DNA from: Hyphomicrobiales bacterium
Lineage (GTDB): Bacteria > Pseudomonadota > Alphaproteobacteria > Rhizobiales > Rhizobiaceae
Assembly: GCA_900472295.1 (NCBI GenBank)
Contig: UCIA01000002.1
Coordinates: forward strand, 496,001-560,000
Direction: 5' to 3'
DNA length: 64,000 bases
The first letter of the stretch is position 1; each line of letters starts with the position of its first letter. Both the position numbers and the translations under genes were made by a program. Below, piece after piece: positions 41,890 through 52,500 of this stretch. Below the pieces are notes generated by a model, which was not told the DNA's origin, made no database searches, and saw nothing but the letters and a program-made list of their open reading frames with translations.

Positions 41890-42975
41890 ATGAAATATTG
41901 GCTCGCGCTTGCCGCGGCGTGCCTTTTTGCGACCTCGGCCCAGGCCGAGGAAAAAATCCTGCATCTCTATTCCTGGGAGTCCTATTTCGGGCCCGGCACC
42001 ATCGAAAAATTCGAGGCCGAGAGCGGCATCAAGATCACCTACGACATGTTCGATTCCAACGACATCGTCGAAACCAAACTGCTCACCGGCGGTTCGGGCT
42101 ACGACCTCGTCACCATCAACCTCGCGCCGCATCTGCAACGCGAATTGCCGGTCGGCGTCTGGGCTGCGCTGGACAAGAGCCGGCTTTCCAACCTCGGCAA
42201 TATCGAGCCGGCGGTCGCCGCCCGTCTTGATGAGGTCGACAAGGGCGGCGCACATGGCGTGCCGTGGATGTGGGGAACGACGGGCGTCGGCTACAACGTC
42301 GAAAAAATCCACGCGATCATGCCCGATGCCCCGGTCGACTCGCTGCGCATGCTGTTCGACCCGGAGATCGCCGCCAAATTTGCACCTTGCGGCATCACCA
42401 TGCTCGACGATGCCGAGCAGGTTCTAGGCCTGGCGCTGATCTATCTCGGGCTCGACCCGGACACGACCATTCCCAAGGAATTGCAAAAGGCGGTGGACGT
42501 GGTTGCGAAGGTTCGCCCTTACGTGCGCAAGTTCCACAGCTCGAGCTACATCAACGACCTCGCCGAAGGCGATGCCTGCCTGTCGCTCGGCTTCTCCGGC
42601 GACATGCACATAGCCGACATCAGGGCCAAGGAAGCGAAGCGGCCGTTCAGCATCACCTACCGCCTGTCGAAGGAAGGCAATTTGGTCTGGGCCGACATAT
42701 TGGCGATCCCGGCTGACGCCCCGCATCCGGAAGCCGCGCACGCGTTCATCGATTTTGTCTTGCGTCCGGAAATCGCCGCCTCGGCGGCTACTGACACCGG
42801 CTTCTCGACCGCGAACAAGGCAGCACTTCCGCTGCTTGACGAGAAACTGCGCGCGGACGCCAATCTTTACCCCTCGGAGGAAGCCCAGAAGCGCCTGCAT
42901 CTGCCGAAAGCACTCGACCAGAAGTCGCTCAGAATGTGGTCGAAAGCCTGGGACCGCGCCAAGGGGTTGGAGTAG
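41890..42975 (+). CDS. PotF/PotD-like polyamine-binding protein
   Basis: The 361-residue protein has a signal peptide (cleavage after SAQA) and the periplasmic binding fold of the spermidine/putrescine family, including LHLYSWESYFGPGTIEKFE and YDLVTINLAPHLQRELPVG. It lies 38 bp after aguB with GGGAGGA before the ATG, so it is probably in the same operon. It could capture agmatine, N-carbamoylputrescine or putrescine in the periplasm. No permease or ATPase gene follows, so it must use a transporter encoded elsewhere, or act as a sensor. Confidence 0.85.
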   Translation: MKYWLALAAACLFATSAQAEEKILHLYSWESYFGPGTIEKFEAESGIKITYDMFDSNDIVETKLLTGGSGYDLVTINLAPHLQRELPVGVWAALDKSRLSNLGNIEPAVAARLDEVDKGGAHGVPWMWGTTGVGYNVEKIHAIMPDAPVDSLRMLFDPEIAAKFAPCGITMLDDAEQVLGLALIYLGLDPDTTIPKELQKAVDVVAKVRPYVRKFHSSSYINDLAEGDACLSLGFSGDMHIADIRAKEAKRPFSITYRLSKEGNLVWADILAIPADAPHPEAAHAFIDFVLRPEIAASAATDTGFSTANKAALPLLDEKLRADANLYPSEEAQKRLHLPKALDQKSLRMWSKAWDRAKGLE

Positions 42976-43118
42976 GAGAAAGACCGCGCCCCGCCCGCCG
43001 AGGGCCGGTGCGCAGCCAACCTTTTTGCGTTGCCGCATGCATTCGGGGTAATGTCATCAGCGGCGGTCCATGGTATATTTTCCGAGCGCACGCAGAGGCG
43101 CCTGGATAAAGAACAGGA

Positions 43119-44084
43119 GTGAACGGGGAGTGGCCACTATTGACGCGCTATAGGAAATTTATCCTACATTGCGGAATTCACAAGACTGGAAGCTCTTATC
43201 TTCAGGCGAGCCTGGCTTCCAACCGAGATCTGTTGGCGGCCAATTCGATCCACTACCCCGAACCCATAGACCCGGCGAATGAAGCGTTCGGGCCGCAGCA
43301 CAGCATCGCGGCAATCGGTTACGACGACGGCAAGTCGTTTGAGCAGAACGTTGGCGCGTTCTTCGCACTCGATTCCGACTGTGAAACGTTGCTGATGTCA
43401 GGCGAGGAGTTTTCGCGAGCAAGCGCTCATCCCTCTTTCTTTCAAGGCCTGTTGGATGTTGGCGCCGAGGTGACGGTGGTGTTTTACCTCAGGCGCTTCG
43501 ATCACTTGCTTGAGAGCGTGTATTCGCAAGGCGTCAAAGATTACCTGACAGGCCCTATCGAAGTCGCGGAATATCAGCTTGATTTCTACGAAACCCTGCG
43601 ACCGTTTGTTGCCGCGCTCGGTGCCGATCGTGTTGTCGTTCGACCATACAACCCCAAATTTTGGCCCAGCGAATCGATCGGTCAGGATTTCTTCTCTGCG
43701 ATTGGCTTGCCTCATCTCTGGGGCTCCATGAGAAAGCCGGCCGGCCGGATCAACGAAAGCCTGTCACGGCCGGAAACATACATGCTTTCAGTCACTGAAG
43801 GCATCGCTGAAAAGCAGCGCTTGATGGACCACTTCCGTGCCCTGCCTTTCCCGGAGCGCGGCAGGGCTAAATTCTTCCGGTCACCCGATTCTCGCTTTGA
43901 CTTCAACCTGAAATATATGGGTTTGAACTCAGGCGTCGCCGCCCTCAATGGCGGGGTGGACATCACAGAGTTTCTCGATCTGGCCAACGTCGATGATGAT
44001 CCACATTGGCAAGCGTTCGACCCGAACGACCGTCAGATTGACGATTATCTCGAGATCTTCAGGACCCAGGCATTCGTGAATTAG
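43119..44084 (+). CDS. Sulfotransferase-like P-loop protein
   Basis: The 321-residue protein begins with FILHCGIHKTGSSYLQASL, the 5'-phosphosulfate-binding loop of PAPS sulfotransferases and related NTPase-fold proteins, and has a 3'-phosphate-type segment near VTVVFYLRRFDHLLESV. It may sulfate a polysaccharide or small molecule. The start is uncertain: GTG at 43119 or TTG at 43140, the latter with GGGGAG about 9 nt upstream. By eye its base composition is more A/T-rich than its neighbours, which suggests acquisition. Confidence 0.65.
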   Translation: MNGEWPLLTRYRKFILHCGIHKTGSSYLQASLASNRDLLAANSIHYPEPIDPANEAFGPQHSIAAIGYDDGKSFEQNVGAFFALDSDCETLLMSGEEFSRASAHPSFFQGLLDVGAEVTVVFYLRRFDHLLESVYSQGVKDYLTGPIEVAEYQLDFYETLRPFVAALGADRVVVRPYNPKFWPSESIGQDFFSAIGLPHLWGSMRKPAGRINESLSRPETYMLSVTEGIAEKQRLMDHFRALPFPERGRAKFFRSPDSRFDFNLKYMGLNSGVAALNGGVDITEFLDLANVDDDPHWQAFDPNDRQIDDYLEIFRTQAFVN

Positions 44085-44125
44085 AGCACGATCCTGAAAA
44101 GTGGAAACCGGTTTTCTCGGGCAAA
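44085..44125. repeat. Remnant of a palindromic intergenic repeat
   Basis: AGAGCACGATCCTGAAAAGTGG is followed by AACCGGTTTTC, giving a GAAAA/TTTTC dyad. The motif resembles a common Mesorhizobium repeat as I recall it. It lies between convergent genes; only this copy is visible. Confidence 0.4.
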
Positions 44126-44153
44126 CAAAAGCGGTTCCGGCCAACCCAGCCGA

Positions 44154-44822
44154 TCACCCTTGGTCGTGCACCGGTTGCGGCCAGCGCTGCAGCGCCGCAT
44201 GGCCGACCTCGGTCAGCGCATAGACGCCGCGCTCGGCCCTGGCGAACCATCCATAGACATTGTCCAGGAGGATGCTGGCCGCGCGTGGCGAAATCGTTTT
44301 CAGATCGCGCGGGCGCTTCGGGCCATCGGTCATGGCGGCGGCGCAGGCCAGCGCATCCTGCCTGTAGGCGGTCATAACAGGCGCCCGCGAACCGCCGCCG
44401 ACCACCGGATCGCCGCGCCGGCGCTTATGCTCTTCCATCAGACGTGAGCGTCGCTTCGGGTCGCGGCGCGGCGGCAGAGCGGCCGGGCTGAGCAGCAGTT
44501 CGACCTCGCCCTTGCTACTGACGGCCAAAAGCCCGAAACCGAGCCGCCGGCAGAGCGCGCGAAAACGGCTGTCGTGCTCGCGGCCCTTGCCGCGCGCCGA
44601 CATGCGCGCCGCCAGCCACACCTCATCACAGGCAGCGGCGCGATCGACACCTTGCAGGACGAGTTCCAGATTGAACTGCAATTTCAGTTCGCAAATGACC
44701 AGCACCGGCGGCTCGCCGTCGCGCACCGCAACGATATCGCAGTGGCCGACTTCGCCCTTGACCGTGAATTCCAGGCCCTCGAGAAACCGCTTCACCGGGA
44801 CGTAGAGAGACGTTTCCTGCAT
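44154..44822 (-). CDS. DUF2161 (PD-(D/E)xK nuclease-fold) protein
   Basis: The 222-residue protein begins ETSLYVPVKRFLEGLEF and shows the D-x(n)-E-x-K pattern of PD-(D/E)xK nucleases: Asp in GHCDIVAVRDG (about 29) and Glu/Lys in CELKLQF (about 45 and 47). It matches the DUF2161 family, often called a putative phosphodiesterase. The C-terminal part looks like a winged-helix-type region. The ATG at 44822 is preferred over upstream codons that lie in a shadow frame. Confidence 0.8.
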   Translation of the reverse strand: MQETSLYVPVKRFLEGLEFTVKGEVGHCDIVAVRDGEPPVLVICELKLQFNLELVLQGVDRAAACDEVWLAARMSARGKGREHDSRFRALCRRLGFGLLAVSSKGEVELLLSPAALPPRRDPKRRSRLMEEHKRRRGDPVVGGGSRAPVMTAYRQDALACAAAMTDGPKRPRDLKTISPRAASILLDNVYGWFARAERGVYALTEVGHAALQRWPQPVHDQG

Positions 44823-44886
44823 GGCGCAGGCATAGCCGATTCGGACCGTGCCGGCACAGGGATCGCCGAAAGGTCGACGCCATGCG

Positions 44887-46128
44887 CTAAACCGCCTTGA
44901 AACCCACCGTCTGCAACAGCCCGCCGCCGGGCAGGTTTTCCAGTGTGATCGTCCCGCCATAGCGCTCGACGATTTCCTTGGCGATAGCCAGGCCCAGGCC
45001 GGCGCCGGGTATCGACTGCCAGCGGGCGGGATTGACGCGAAAGAACGGCTCGAACGCCTTGTTGAGCAATTCCGGTGGAATGCCGGGGCCATGATCGGCG
45101 ATTGCCAGGACGGCGCGGCCGTCGGCAGCGGTTAGCAGAACGCTGCACCCCTTGCCGTGCGTCGCCGCGTTGACGATCAGATTGCGCAGAGCGCGGCGCA
45201 GGCCAAGCGCCCCCGCCCGCACGGACACCTTGTCCAGCCGGTCGGCCGACACCTGATGCCCCAGCGACCTCATCTCGGCCGCGATGTCGCGGACCAGTCT
45301 TTCCAGGTCGATCGGTTCGACCGCATCCTGGTTGACCTCCTCGCGCACCAGCCGGATAGCGCTGTCGGCGATGCGGTCGAGCTCGTCGAGGTCTTGCAGC
45401 CATTTGTCGCGGTCGTCGTCGAGGAATTCGGCGCGCAGGCGCATGCGCGTCATCGGCGTCCTGAGATCATGGCCGGCGGCGGCGACCAGCCGCATGCGGC
45501 TTTCCATCGCCGTCTTCAGCCGGGCGGAAAGCTGGTTGAGCGCATGCGCGGTCGCCTTGACCTCGGCCGAGCCCACTTCCGGCACCGACGCCAGCACGCC
45601 GTCCGAACCGATCTTGGAGACAGCGGCTTCCAGCATTTCCAGCGGCCGGATCAACACAGAGGTGAAATAGACGGAGACCGCCGTGGCGCCGGCCACGATC
45701 AGTGAGATCCAGCCGGCCAGAACCAGCCATTCGCGCCTCGGCGCCTTGACGTGAGGCACCTCCAGGATCGCCCAGCGGCCGTCGGGCAGTTGCACCGATG
45801 CGAGTTGCTCGGGTTCGTTGGCCTTCTCGCTGACAATGGCCCGGAGGTCGAAGCCCCGGCGGCGCAGTATGTCGTTGAGCATCGCCGTTTCGGCACGCGC
45901 GACCTTGCCGCCGGCGGGATGATCGGTGAGCTGCACGTTCAGCACATCAGGGACAGGGCCGGGCTGCAACCGCACCACGAGTTCCATCTGCTGCGCAATC
46001 CAGGGCACGGTCAGTTCCGGCGGCGGCCCGCCGCCGCGCACGCTGATCACGGCGGCGGTGGCGAGGCCGACCACGCCGACGATCGAAGCAACCAGCAACA
46101 GGATGAGCCGCCGGCGCAGCGAATTCAT
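44887..46128 (-). CDS. Two-component sensor histidine kinase
   Basis: The 413-residue kinase has two membrane helices (about 8-28 and 135-157) around a periplasmic sensor of about 105 residues, a HAMP linker, a dimerisation domain with phospho-acceptor His in AAAGHDLRTPMTR (about 220), and an HATPase domain (NLIVNAATHG, DHGPGIP, GAGLGLAIAKEIV). It pairs with the OmpR-like regulator, with which it overlaps by 4 nt. The signal is unknown; its neighbours suggest envelope stress. Confidence 0.93.
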   Translation of the reverse strand: MNSLRRRLILLLVASIVGVVGLATAAVISVRGGGPPPELTVPWIAQQMELVVRLQPGPVPDVLNVQLTDHPAGGKVARAETAMLNDILRRRGFDLRAIVSEKANEPEQLASVQLPDGRWAILEVPHVKAPRREWLVLAGWISLIVAGATAVSVYFTSVLIRPLEMLEAAVSKIGSDGVLASVPEVGSAEVKATAHALNQLSARLKTAMESRMRLVAAAGHDLRTPMTRMRLRAEFLDDDRDKWLQDLDELDRIADSAIRLVREEVNQDAVEPIDLERLVRDIAAEMRSLGHQVSADRLDKVSVRAGALGLRRALRNLIVNAATHGKGCSVLLTAADGRAVLAIADHGPGIPPELLNKAFEPFFRVNPARWQSIPGAGLGLAIAKEIVERYGGTITLENLPGGGLLQTVGFKAV

Positions 46129-46850
46129 GCGTCGTTCTCCGCCGTCTCGACCCGGGTGGTGAGCTGGTAGCCGCCATTGCGCACCGTCTTGAACAGCGGC
46201 TCTTCACCCATCTCGCCGAACTTGCGGCGCAGCCGGCTCATCAGCACGTCGACCGATCGGTCGAGCGGATCGCGCTCCCGGCCCTGCGTGAGATCAAGCA
46301 ACTGGTCGCGCGACAACAACCGGCCGGGCCGGTCGAGAAACACCTGCAACAGATCGAATTCGGCGCCGGTGAGATCGACAGGCACCCCTTGCGCATCCGT
46401 CACCTTGCGGGTGTCGGGCTCCAGCGTATAGCTGGCGAAGCGGTAGATGCGCGCGCGGGGTGCAGCAAACTCCTCCGGGGTCGCCCGCCGCAGCACGGCG
46501 CGGATGCGGGCGGTCAGCTCGCGCGGATTGAACGGCTTGCCAATATAGTCGTCGGCGCCGAGCTCCAGGCCGATGATGCGATCGACATCCTCTTTCAGCG
46601 CCGTCAGCAAGATGATCGGTATATGCGGTTTGCGGTCGCGCAAGCCGCGGCAGATATCGAGCCCCGAGCCGTCGGGCAGCATGACATCGAGCACCATCAG
46701 GTCGAACTGGCCGGCGCCGAGCTTCTGTTCGCATTCGCGCCGGTCCGCCGCCATCGACACGCGAAACCCCTGGCCGTCGAGATAGCGCCCGAGCAGCGTC
46801 CTGATCTCGCGGTCGTCGTCGACGACGAGGATATGGGGTTGCGATTGCAT
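46125..46850 (-). CDS. OmpR-family response regulator
   Basis: The 241-residue protein has a receiver domain with Asp at about 55 (LMVLDVMLPDG) and a winged-helix DNA-binding domain (about 140-235) ending in SVDVLMSRLRRKFGE and KTVRNGGYQL. It is the first gene of the regulator-kinase pair, and is divergent from the Spy-like gene, which is the likely target. A tandem 10-bp repeat in the intergenic region is its probable operator. Confidence 0.94.
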   Translation of the reverse strand: MQSQPHILVVDDDREIRTLLGRYLDGQGFRVSMAADRRECEQKLGAGQFDLMVLDVMLPDGSGLDICRGLRDRKPHIPIILLTALKEDVDRIIGLELGADDYIGKPFNPRELTARIRAVLRRATPEEFAAPRARIYRFASYTLEPDTRKVTDAQGVPVDLTGAEFDLLQVFLDRPGRLLSRDQLLDLTQGRERDPLDRSVDVLMSRLRRKFGEMGEEPLFKTVRNGGYQLTTRVETAENDA

Positions 46851-46963
46851 TGCCTGCGATACGTCCTTTGCCGGTTTGACTCACCGATTATGGGGCCGAT
46901 TATAGGCAAGCCGCCGGCGCACATCAGATAAAATTGCAACCGAATGTTGCCGGCAATCCGGCA

Positions 46964-46983
46964 GAAACATTTCGAAACAAATC
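46964..46983 (+). promoter_or_regulatory. Tandem 10-bp direct repeat, candidate OmpR-type operator
   Basis: GAAACATTTC at 46964-46973 is directly followed by GAAACAAATC at 46974-46983, giving the consensus GAAACAWWTC with one-helical-turn spacing. OmpR-family regulators typically bind such tandem half-sites. It lies 99 bp before the Spy-like ATG and 114 bp from the response-regulator start. Confidence 0.6.
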
Positions 46984-47081
46984 TCCCTTTGCTGGAAACC
47001 TTCGGCAACACACCGAAGCAAAGCGGAAAAAGAGGCACCCTATCCTGCTGCCATCCGATGCATGTGGGAAAGGACTACATC

Positions 47082-47753
47082 ATGCAAAGCAGACTTCTGG
47101 CGCTCGGCCTGTTCTCCACGGTCGCCATTCATCCCGCCCTTGCGCAGCAGGCCGATTTTGTCGCGCCGCCCGGCGAGCAGCCGCAGATCGTGGCAATGCA
47201 GGGCGCCCTGGATCAGGGTCCCCCGGATCAAGGTCCTTGGTCGCACCGGCCGGGAGGCTTCGGCCCGCATCGCATGGGACCGCCGCCCCAATTCAGGCTC
47301 GCGGCCCGGCTTGCCATGATTGAGACCCGCATCGGTGTTCGCAGCGAACAGCTCGATGCCTGGCGCGACTATACCAGCGCGCTGCAGGCGGTGCTGGCGC
47401 CGCCCGGGCCGGATCACGGCTTCGGTGGTTCCGGCGCCCGTGGTCCTGATGGGCGTGGCGCAGAAGACGGCAAAGCCGATCAAGGGCCTCGCGATCCCTT
47501 CGCCTTCCAGGAAAGGCTGGCCGACGATGTTACCGAGCGCGCGGTCGCAGCCACCAAGTTGAAGGACGCCATCTCAGCCCTTCGCACCAAGCTGACGCCC
47601 GAACAGCTTGAAATTCTTGCCTCGGCGGAACCTCACGGACCACCCCCCGGTCCTTGGGGCCATCCGCCGGACGCAGCCGGTCCAGGAGGTCTGCCTGGCA
47701 ATGACGACAGACACGCTCCCGACGCCCTACCCCGGACTGACGAGCAACTCTGA
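47082..47753 (+). CDS. Periplasmic Spy/CpxP-like LTxxQ protein
   Basis: The 223-residue product has a signal peptide (about 1-22), two Pro/Gly/Gln-rich linkers, and two Spy-type helical segments: [26 protein letters not shown] (about 83-110) and the C-terminal [13 protein letters not shown] with the LTxxQ motif. Spy/CpxP-like proteins act as periplasmic chaperones or stress sensors. The ATG at 47082 has AAGGA upstream. It is divergent from the two-component genes and preceded by the candidate operator. Confidence 0.82.
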   Translation: MQSRLLALGLFSTVAIHPALAQQADFVAPPGEQPQIVAMQGALDQGPPDQGPWSHRPGGFGPHRMGPPPQFRLAARLAMIETRIGVRSEQLDAWRDYTSALQAVLAPPGPDHGFGGSGARGPDGRGAEDGKADQGPRDPFAFQERLADDVTERAVAATKLKDAISALRTKLTPEQLEILASAEPHGPPPGPWGHPPDAAGPGGLPGNDDRHAPDALPRTDEQL

Positions 47754-48293
47754 CCGGCTGCGCCGGCCGGCCCGCTGCCACCCGGTCTCGGGCCGGCCGG
47801 TTTCTCTCCCCTGAGATGATGGCCGTTTCCGGCCGTCATCATCCAACGAAAGCACCACAAATGTGGGAAGCCATCATGATGCTGCGGCTGATCGCGGCCT
47901 TTGGCCCAGTCAGTGGCCCTGCCGGTTCGGCCGGTCACGACACCCGAACCATACCGGCCCTGCCGGCGGACACGCTCAAGGGCGCGATCCGGCTGAGCTT
48001 TGCCGCCTGGCGGTTGTCGCTGCCGCTTTCAACGAATTCGAACGTCGCCATTGATGACAAGAAAATTGCGTAGAGGCCGCCCGTTGCCGATCACGGGCAA
48101 AGCGCTTGGCGTAGTGCCGTTTATTGGCCTATTGATGAGCTGGGCATCGCGGCCAAGACTTCGTTCTGCTTGTCGAATACGCCCTGGCCGCCGAGAAGGA
48201 GCGCACGATGAGCCGCTTCGAGGCATTGCTCGACGCCGCGCGCAAGCGTGCGCAACCGATTGCCATGGCGCCCGACCGCAACCCCAGCGAAAG
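47754..48293 (+). other. Interval without a confident gene; possible decayed small ORFs
   Basis: A short ORF from ATG 47876 to 48073 (65 residues) has GGGAAG upstream. Near 47990-48055, two frames share a run of coding-like residues (FAAWRL in one, VVAAAFNEFERR in the next), as if a small protein had a frameshift. A third piece, 48139-48297, reads as plausible coding sequence ending in EYALAAEKERTMSRFEALLDAA but lacks a good start. I do not recognise a family. The region could hold the promoter of the efflux operon. Confidence 0.35.
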
Positions 48294-49574
48294 ATGATCA
48301 ACCCCATGCCGCTCCAGTCCAGCCAATCCTTTGTGCCGTTTCGCCGGTCCGCATCCTGGGCCGCGATGCTGGGTGCCGCGCTCTTTCTCGCAGCCTGCTC
48401 GCAGGAAGGTGCCAAGGCCCCGGCTGGCATGGGCGCTGCCGGCAGGCCCGAGGTCGGTGTCGTCACCCTGCATCCGCAGTCGGTGGCCATCACCGCCGAA
48501 CTGTCCGGACGCACGACCGCTTCGCTGACCGCCGATGTGCGCCCGCAGGTGAACGGCATCATCCAGGCCCGGCTTTTCCAGGAAGGCAGCGAGGTCGTGG
48601 TCGGCCAGCCGCTCTATCTTATCAACCCCGCGAGCTACCAGGCATCCTTGGATAGCGCGAAAGCAGCCCAGCAGAAGGCTGAAGCCGCGGTGCCTACCGC
48701 GCAGTCCAAGTTCGACCGCTACGCCGGCCTGCTGGCGCAAAAGGTGGTCTCGCAGCAGGATTACGACGACGCTGCCGCGACGCTGGCACAGGCGCAGGCG
48801 GATGTGGCGTCGGCCAAGGCCAGCGTGGAAACCGCGCGCATCAATCTCGACTACACCAAGATAACCGCGCCGATCGCCGGCCGCATCGACAAGTCGTCGC
48901 TGACGCCCGGCGCCCTCGTCACCGCCAACCAGGACACAGTGCTCACCACCATACGCGCGCTCGATCCGATCAATGTCGATGTCACGCAGTCGAGCACCAA
49001 CCTGCTTAATTTGCGCCAGGCGATCAATGAAGGCCGGCTGAAGTTCAGCGGCCCCAACGTCTCGGTCAAGCTGAAGCTCGACAATGGCACCGTCTATACG
49101 CAGACCGGCAAGATGGAGTTCGCCGGCGCCAATGTCGACCAGTCCACCGGCACCTTCGCGCTGAGGGCGCAGTTCCCCAACCCGGATCGCTTGTTGCTGC
49201 CCGGCATGTATGTGCGCGCGCTGGTCGAAGAAGGCGTCGCCCAGAACAGCTTCCTGGTGCCGCAGCGCGCCGTGAGCCGCAACACCAAGGGTGAAGCGAC
49301 CGCCATGGTCATCAACGCTGCCGGCAAGGTCGAGCAGCGCGTGCTGACCGTGCGTAACAGCGTCGGCAACAGTTGGCTGGTGGATTCAGGCGTCGGCGAT
49401 GGCGACCGCGTCATCGTCGAAGGCATCCAGTTGGTGCGGCCCGGCGGCGACGCGACCGCCGTCGAGGTGACGATCGACGAGGCGACCGGCGAGGTCAAGG
49501 ACCGCGCCCAAACCTCCTCGGCCGTGCCTGCCACCGCCGAGGTGGCGGCCAACGCCCCGAAGACCGGGAACTGA
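48294..49574 (+). CDS. RND efflux periplasmic adaptor (AcrA/MexA family)
   Basis: The 426-residue membrane-fusion protein has a lipobox FLAACS (Cys about 35), the biotinyl-lipoyl-like and beta-barrel domains with [23 protein letters not shown], and a long helical hairpin (about 120-185) that contacts the outer-membrane channel. It links the inner-membrane pump to the outer-membrane tunnel. Start ATG 48294 is the first in frame; ATG 48306 is a possible alternative. The pump gene follows after 4 bp. Confidence 0.94.
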   Translation: MINPMPLQSSQSFVPFRRSASWAAMLGAALFLAACSQEGAKAPAGMGAAGRPEVGVVTLHPQSVAITAELSGRTTASLTADVRPQVNGIIQARLFQEGSEVVVGQPLYLINPASYQASLDSAKAAQQKAEAAVPTAQSKFDRYAGLLAQKVVSQQDYDDAAATLAQAQADVASAKASVETARINLDYTKITAPIAGRIDKSSLTPGALVTANQDTVLTTIRALDPINVDVTQSSTNLLNLRQAINEGRLKFSGPNVSVKLKLDNGTVYTQTGKMEFAGANVDQSTGTFALRAQFPNPDRLLLPGMYVRALVEEGVAQNSFLVPQRAVSRNTKGEATAMVINAAGKVEQRVLTVRNSVGNSWLVDSGVGDGDRVIVEGIQLVRPGGDATAVEVTIDEATGEVKDRAQTSSAVPATAEVAANAPKTGN

Positions 49575-49578
49575 GCCG

Positions 49579-52500
49579 ATGTCCGCATTTTTCATCAACC
49601 GGCCGATCTTCGCCTGGGTGATCGCCATCGTGATCATGCTGGGCGGCCTGCTCGCGCTCACCACGCTGCCGATCTCGCAATACCCGCAGATTGCGCCGAC
49701 CACGGTCAACATCAGCGCCACCTATCCCGGCGCCGATGCGCAGACGGTTGAAAACTCGGTGACCAAGGTCATCGAGCAAGGCATGACCGGCATCGACAAT
49801 CTCGACTACATGACGGCGACGTCGACCTCGACCGGTGCGGCCTCGATCACGCTGACCTTCACCACCGCCGCCGATCCCGATACCGCCCAGGTGCAGACCC
49901 AAAACAAGCTGCAGCTGGTACAGTCGCAGCTGCCGCAGGTGGTGCAGAGCAACGGCATCACCGTCTCCAAATCCTCGACCGGCTTCCTGATGGTCATCGG
50001 CTTCGTCTCCAGCGACGGCAAGATGAACTCGACCGACCTTGCCGACTATGTCGATAGCACCATCAACGACACGCTGAAGCGCGTCGAAGGTGTCGGTTCG
50101 ACGCAGCTGTTCGGTTCCGGCTATGCCATGCGCATCTGGCTCGACCCCGACCAGCTCGCCAAATATGCCCTGATGCCGAGCGACGTTGCGTCCGCGATCG
50201 AGGCGCAGAATACGCAAGTGTCGGCCGGCCAGCTCGGCGGCCTGCCTCAACGCAAGGGCCAGCAGCTCAACGCCACGGTGACCGCCAAGAGCCGGCTGCA
50301 GACCGCCGAACAGTTCCGCAACATCATCCTGAAGAGCCAGACCGATGGCTCGCTGGTGCGGCTCAACGATGTTGCCACCGTCCAGCTCGGCGCCGAAAGC
50401 TATACCACGCAGGCCAATTTCAACGGCAAGCCGGCGGCCGGCGTCGCCATCAATCTGGCGACCGGCGCTAACGCCATCAGCACGGCGGAAGCAGTGCGTT
50501 CGACGATCAACCGGCTGAGCTCGACCTTCCCGCAAGGCGTCGAGGTCGTCTACCCCTACGACACCTCGCCCTTCGTGCGGCTGTCGATCGAAGAGGTGGT
50601 CAAGACGCTGCTGGAAGCGATCGTGCTGGTGTTCCTGGTGATGTTCGTCTTCCTGCAGAACCTGCGCGCCACCATCATCCCGACCATCGCCGTGCCGGTG
50701 GTGCTGCTCGGCACGTTCGGCGTGCTCTCCTTCTTCGGCTACTCGATCAACACGCTGACCATGTTCGCCATGGTTCTGGCCATCGGCCTGCTCGTCGACG
50801 ACGCCATCGTCGTGGTCGAAAATGTCGAGCGCGTCATGCAGGAGGAAGACCTGTCGCCAAAAGAGGCGACACGAAAATCGATGAACGAGATCACCGGCGC
50901 GCTGGTCGGCATCGCCACCGTGCTGTCGGCGGTGTTCGTGCCGATGGCCTTTTTCGGCGGCTCGACCGGCATCATCTACCGGCAGTTCTCGGTCACCATC
51001 GTCTCAGCCATGGTGCTGTCGGTGCTGGTCGCCTTGGTGCTGACCCCGGCGCTCTGCGCCACTATCCTGCGGCGGCCCAAGGACCATGCGACGCAGACCG
51101 GCCCGTTCGGCTGGTTCAACCGCGTCTTCGACCGCGGCACGACGGCCTATCGCGATGGCTCGCACGGCATCATCGACCGCTCCTGGCGTTTCCTCGCCGT
51201 GTTCCTTGCCATCGTCATTGCCATGGGCTGGATGTTTGCCCGGCTGCCGAGTTCCTTCCTGCCGGAAGAGGACCAGGGCATCCTGATCACCAGCGTGTCG
51301 CTGCCGGTCGGCGCGACGCAGGATCGCACCGAGCGCGTGCTGAAGCAGGTCACCGACCACTATCTCAACGACGAAAAGGACGCTGTCGCAGGGGTCTTCA
51401 CCGCCTCCGGCTTCGGCTTCGGCGGCGCCGGGCAGAATGTCGGCATTGCTTTCGTGCCGCTGAAGGAGTTCAGCCAGCGCTCATCGCCGGCCTTGTCGGC
51501 GCAAGCGGTCGCCGGCCGCGCCATGGGCGCCTTCCGCAAGATCAGGGACGCGCAGGTCTTCGCGCTCGCCCCGCCCGCCATCCAGGGCTTCGGCAACACC
51601 AACGGCTTCGATTTCTACCTGCAGGATGTCAACGGCGCCGGCCATGACGCGCTGATCCAGACCCGCAACCAGCTTCTGGCTCTTGCCGGCCAGAGCAAGG
51701 TGCTGGCCAACACCCGTCCCAACGGCCAGGAGGACCAGCCGCAATTTTCGGTCGACATCGACCAGGAGAAAGCCAGCGCGCTTGGCGTCAACCTCGCCGA
51801 CATCAACAACACCCTGTCGGCCGCCTGGGGCAGCGACTACGTCAACGACTTCATCGACCGCGGACGGGTCAAGCCGGTCTATCTGCAATCCGACCCGAAC
51901 TTCCGCATGCAGCCGGAGGACCTCGACAAATGGCAGGTCCGCAACTCCGCCGGCGCCATGGTGCCGTTCTCCTCCTTCGCCTCCAGCCACTGGACATTCG
52001 GCTCGCCGCGCCTCGAACGGTACAATGGCTCGGCCGCGGTCGAGATCCAGGGTGCGGCAGCCGCGGGCGTCAGCTCGGGTGCCGCCATGGACGAGATCGA
52101 TAAACTCGTGGCGCAGCTGCCGCCCGGCTACTCCCATGAGTGGACCGGGCTGTCGCACCAGGAACGTCTCTCCGGCAACCAGGCGCTGTCGCTCTATGCG
52201 ATCTCGGCACTGGTCGTGTTCCTGTGCCTGGCAGCGCTCTATGAAAGTTGGTCAATCCCGTTCGCGGTCATGCTGTCGGTGCCGATCGGCATTTTTGGCG
52301 CGCTGCTGGCGGCAAGCTTGTTCGGCCAGACCAACGACGTCTATTTCAAGGTCGGCCTGCTGACGACGATCGGCCTCGCCGCCAAGAACGCCATTCTGAT
52401 CGTCGAATTCGCCATCGAGCGGCAGACGGCCGGCATGGGGCTCGTCGAGGCGACGCTGGAGGCGGCGCGACAACGATTGCGACCGATCCTGATGACGTCG

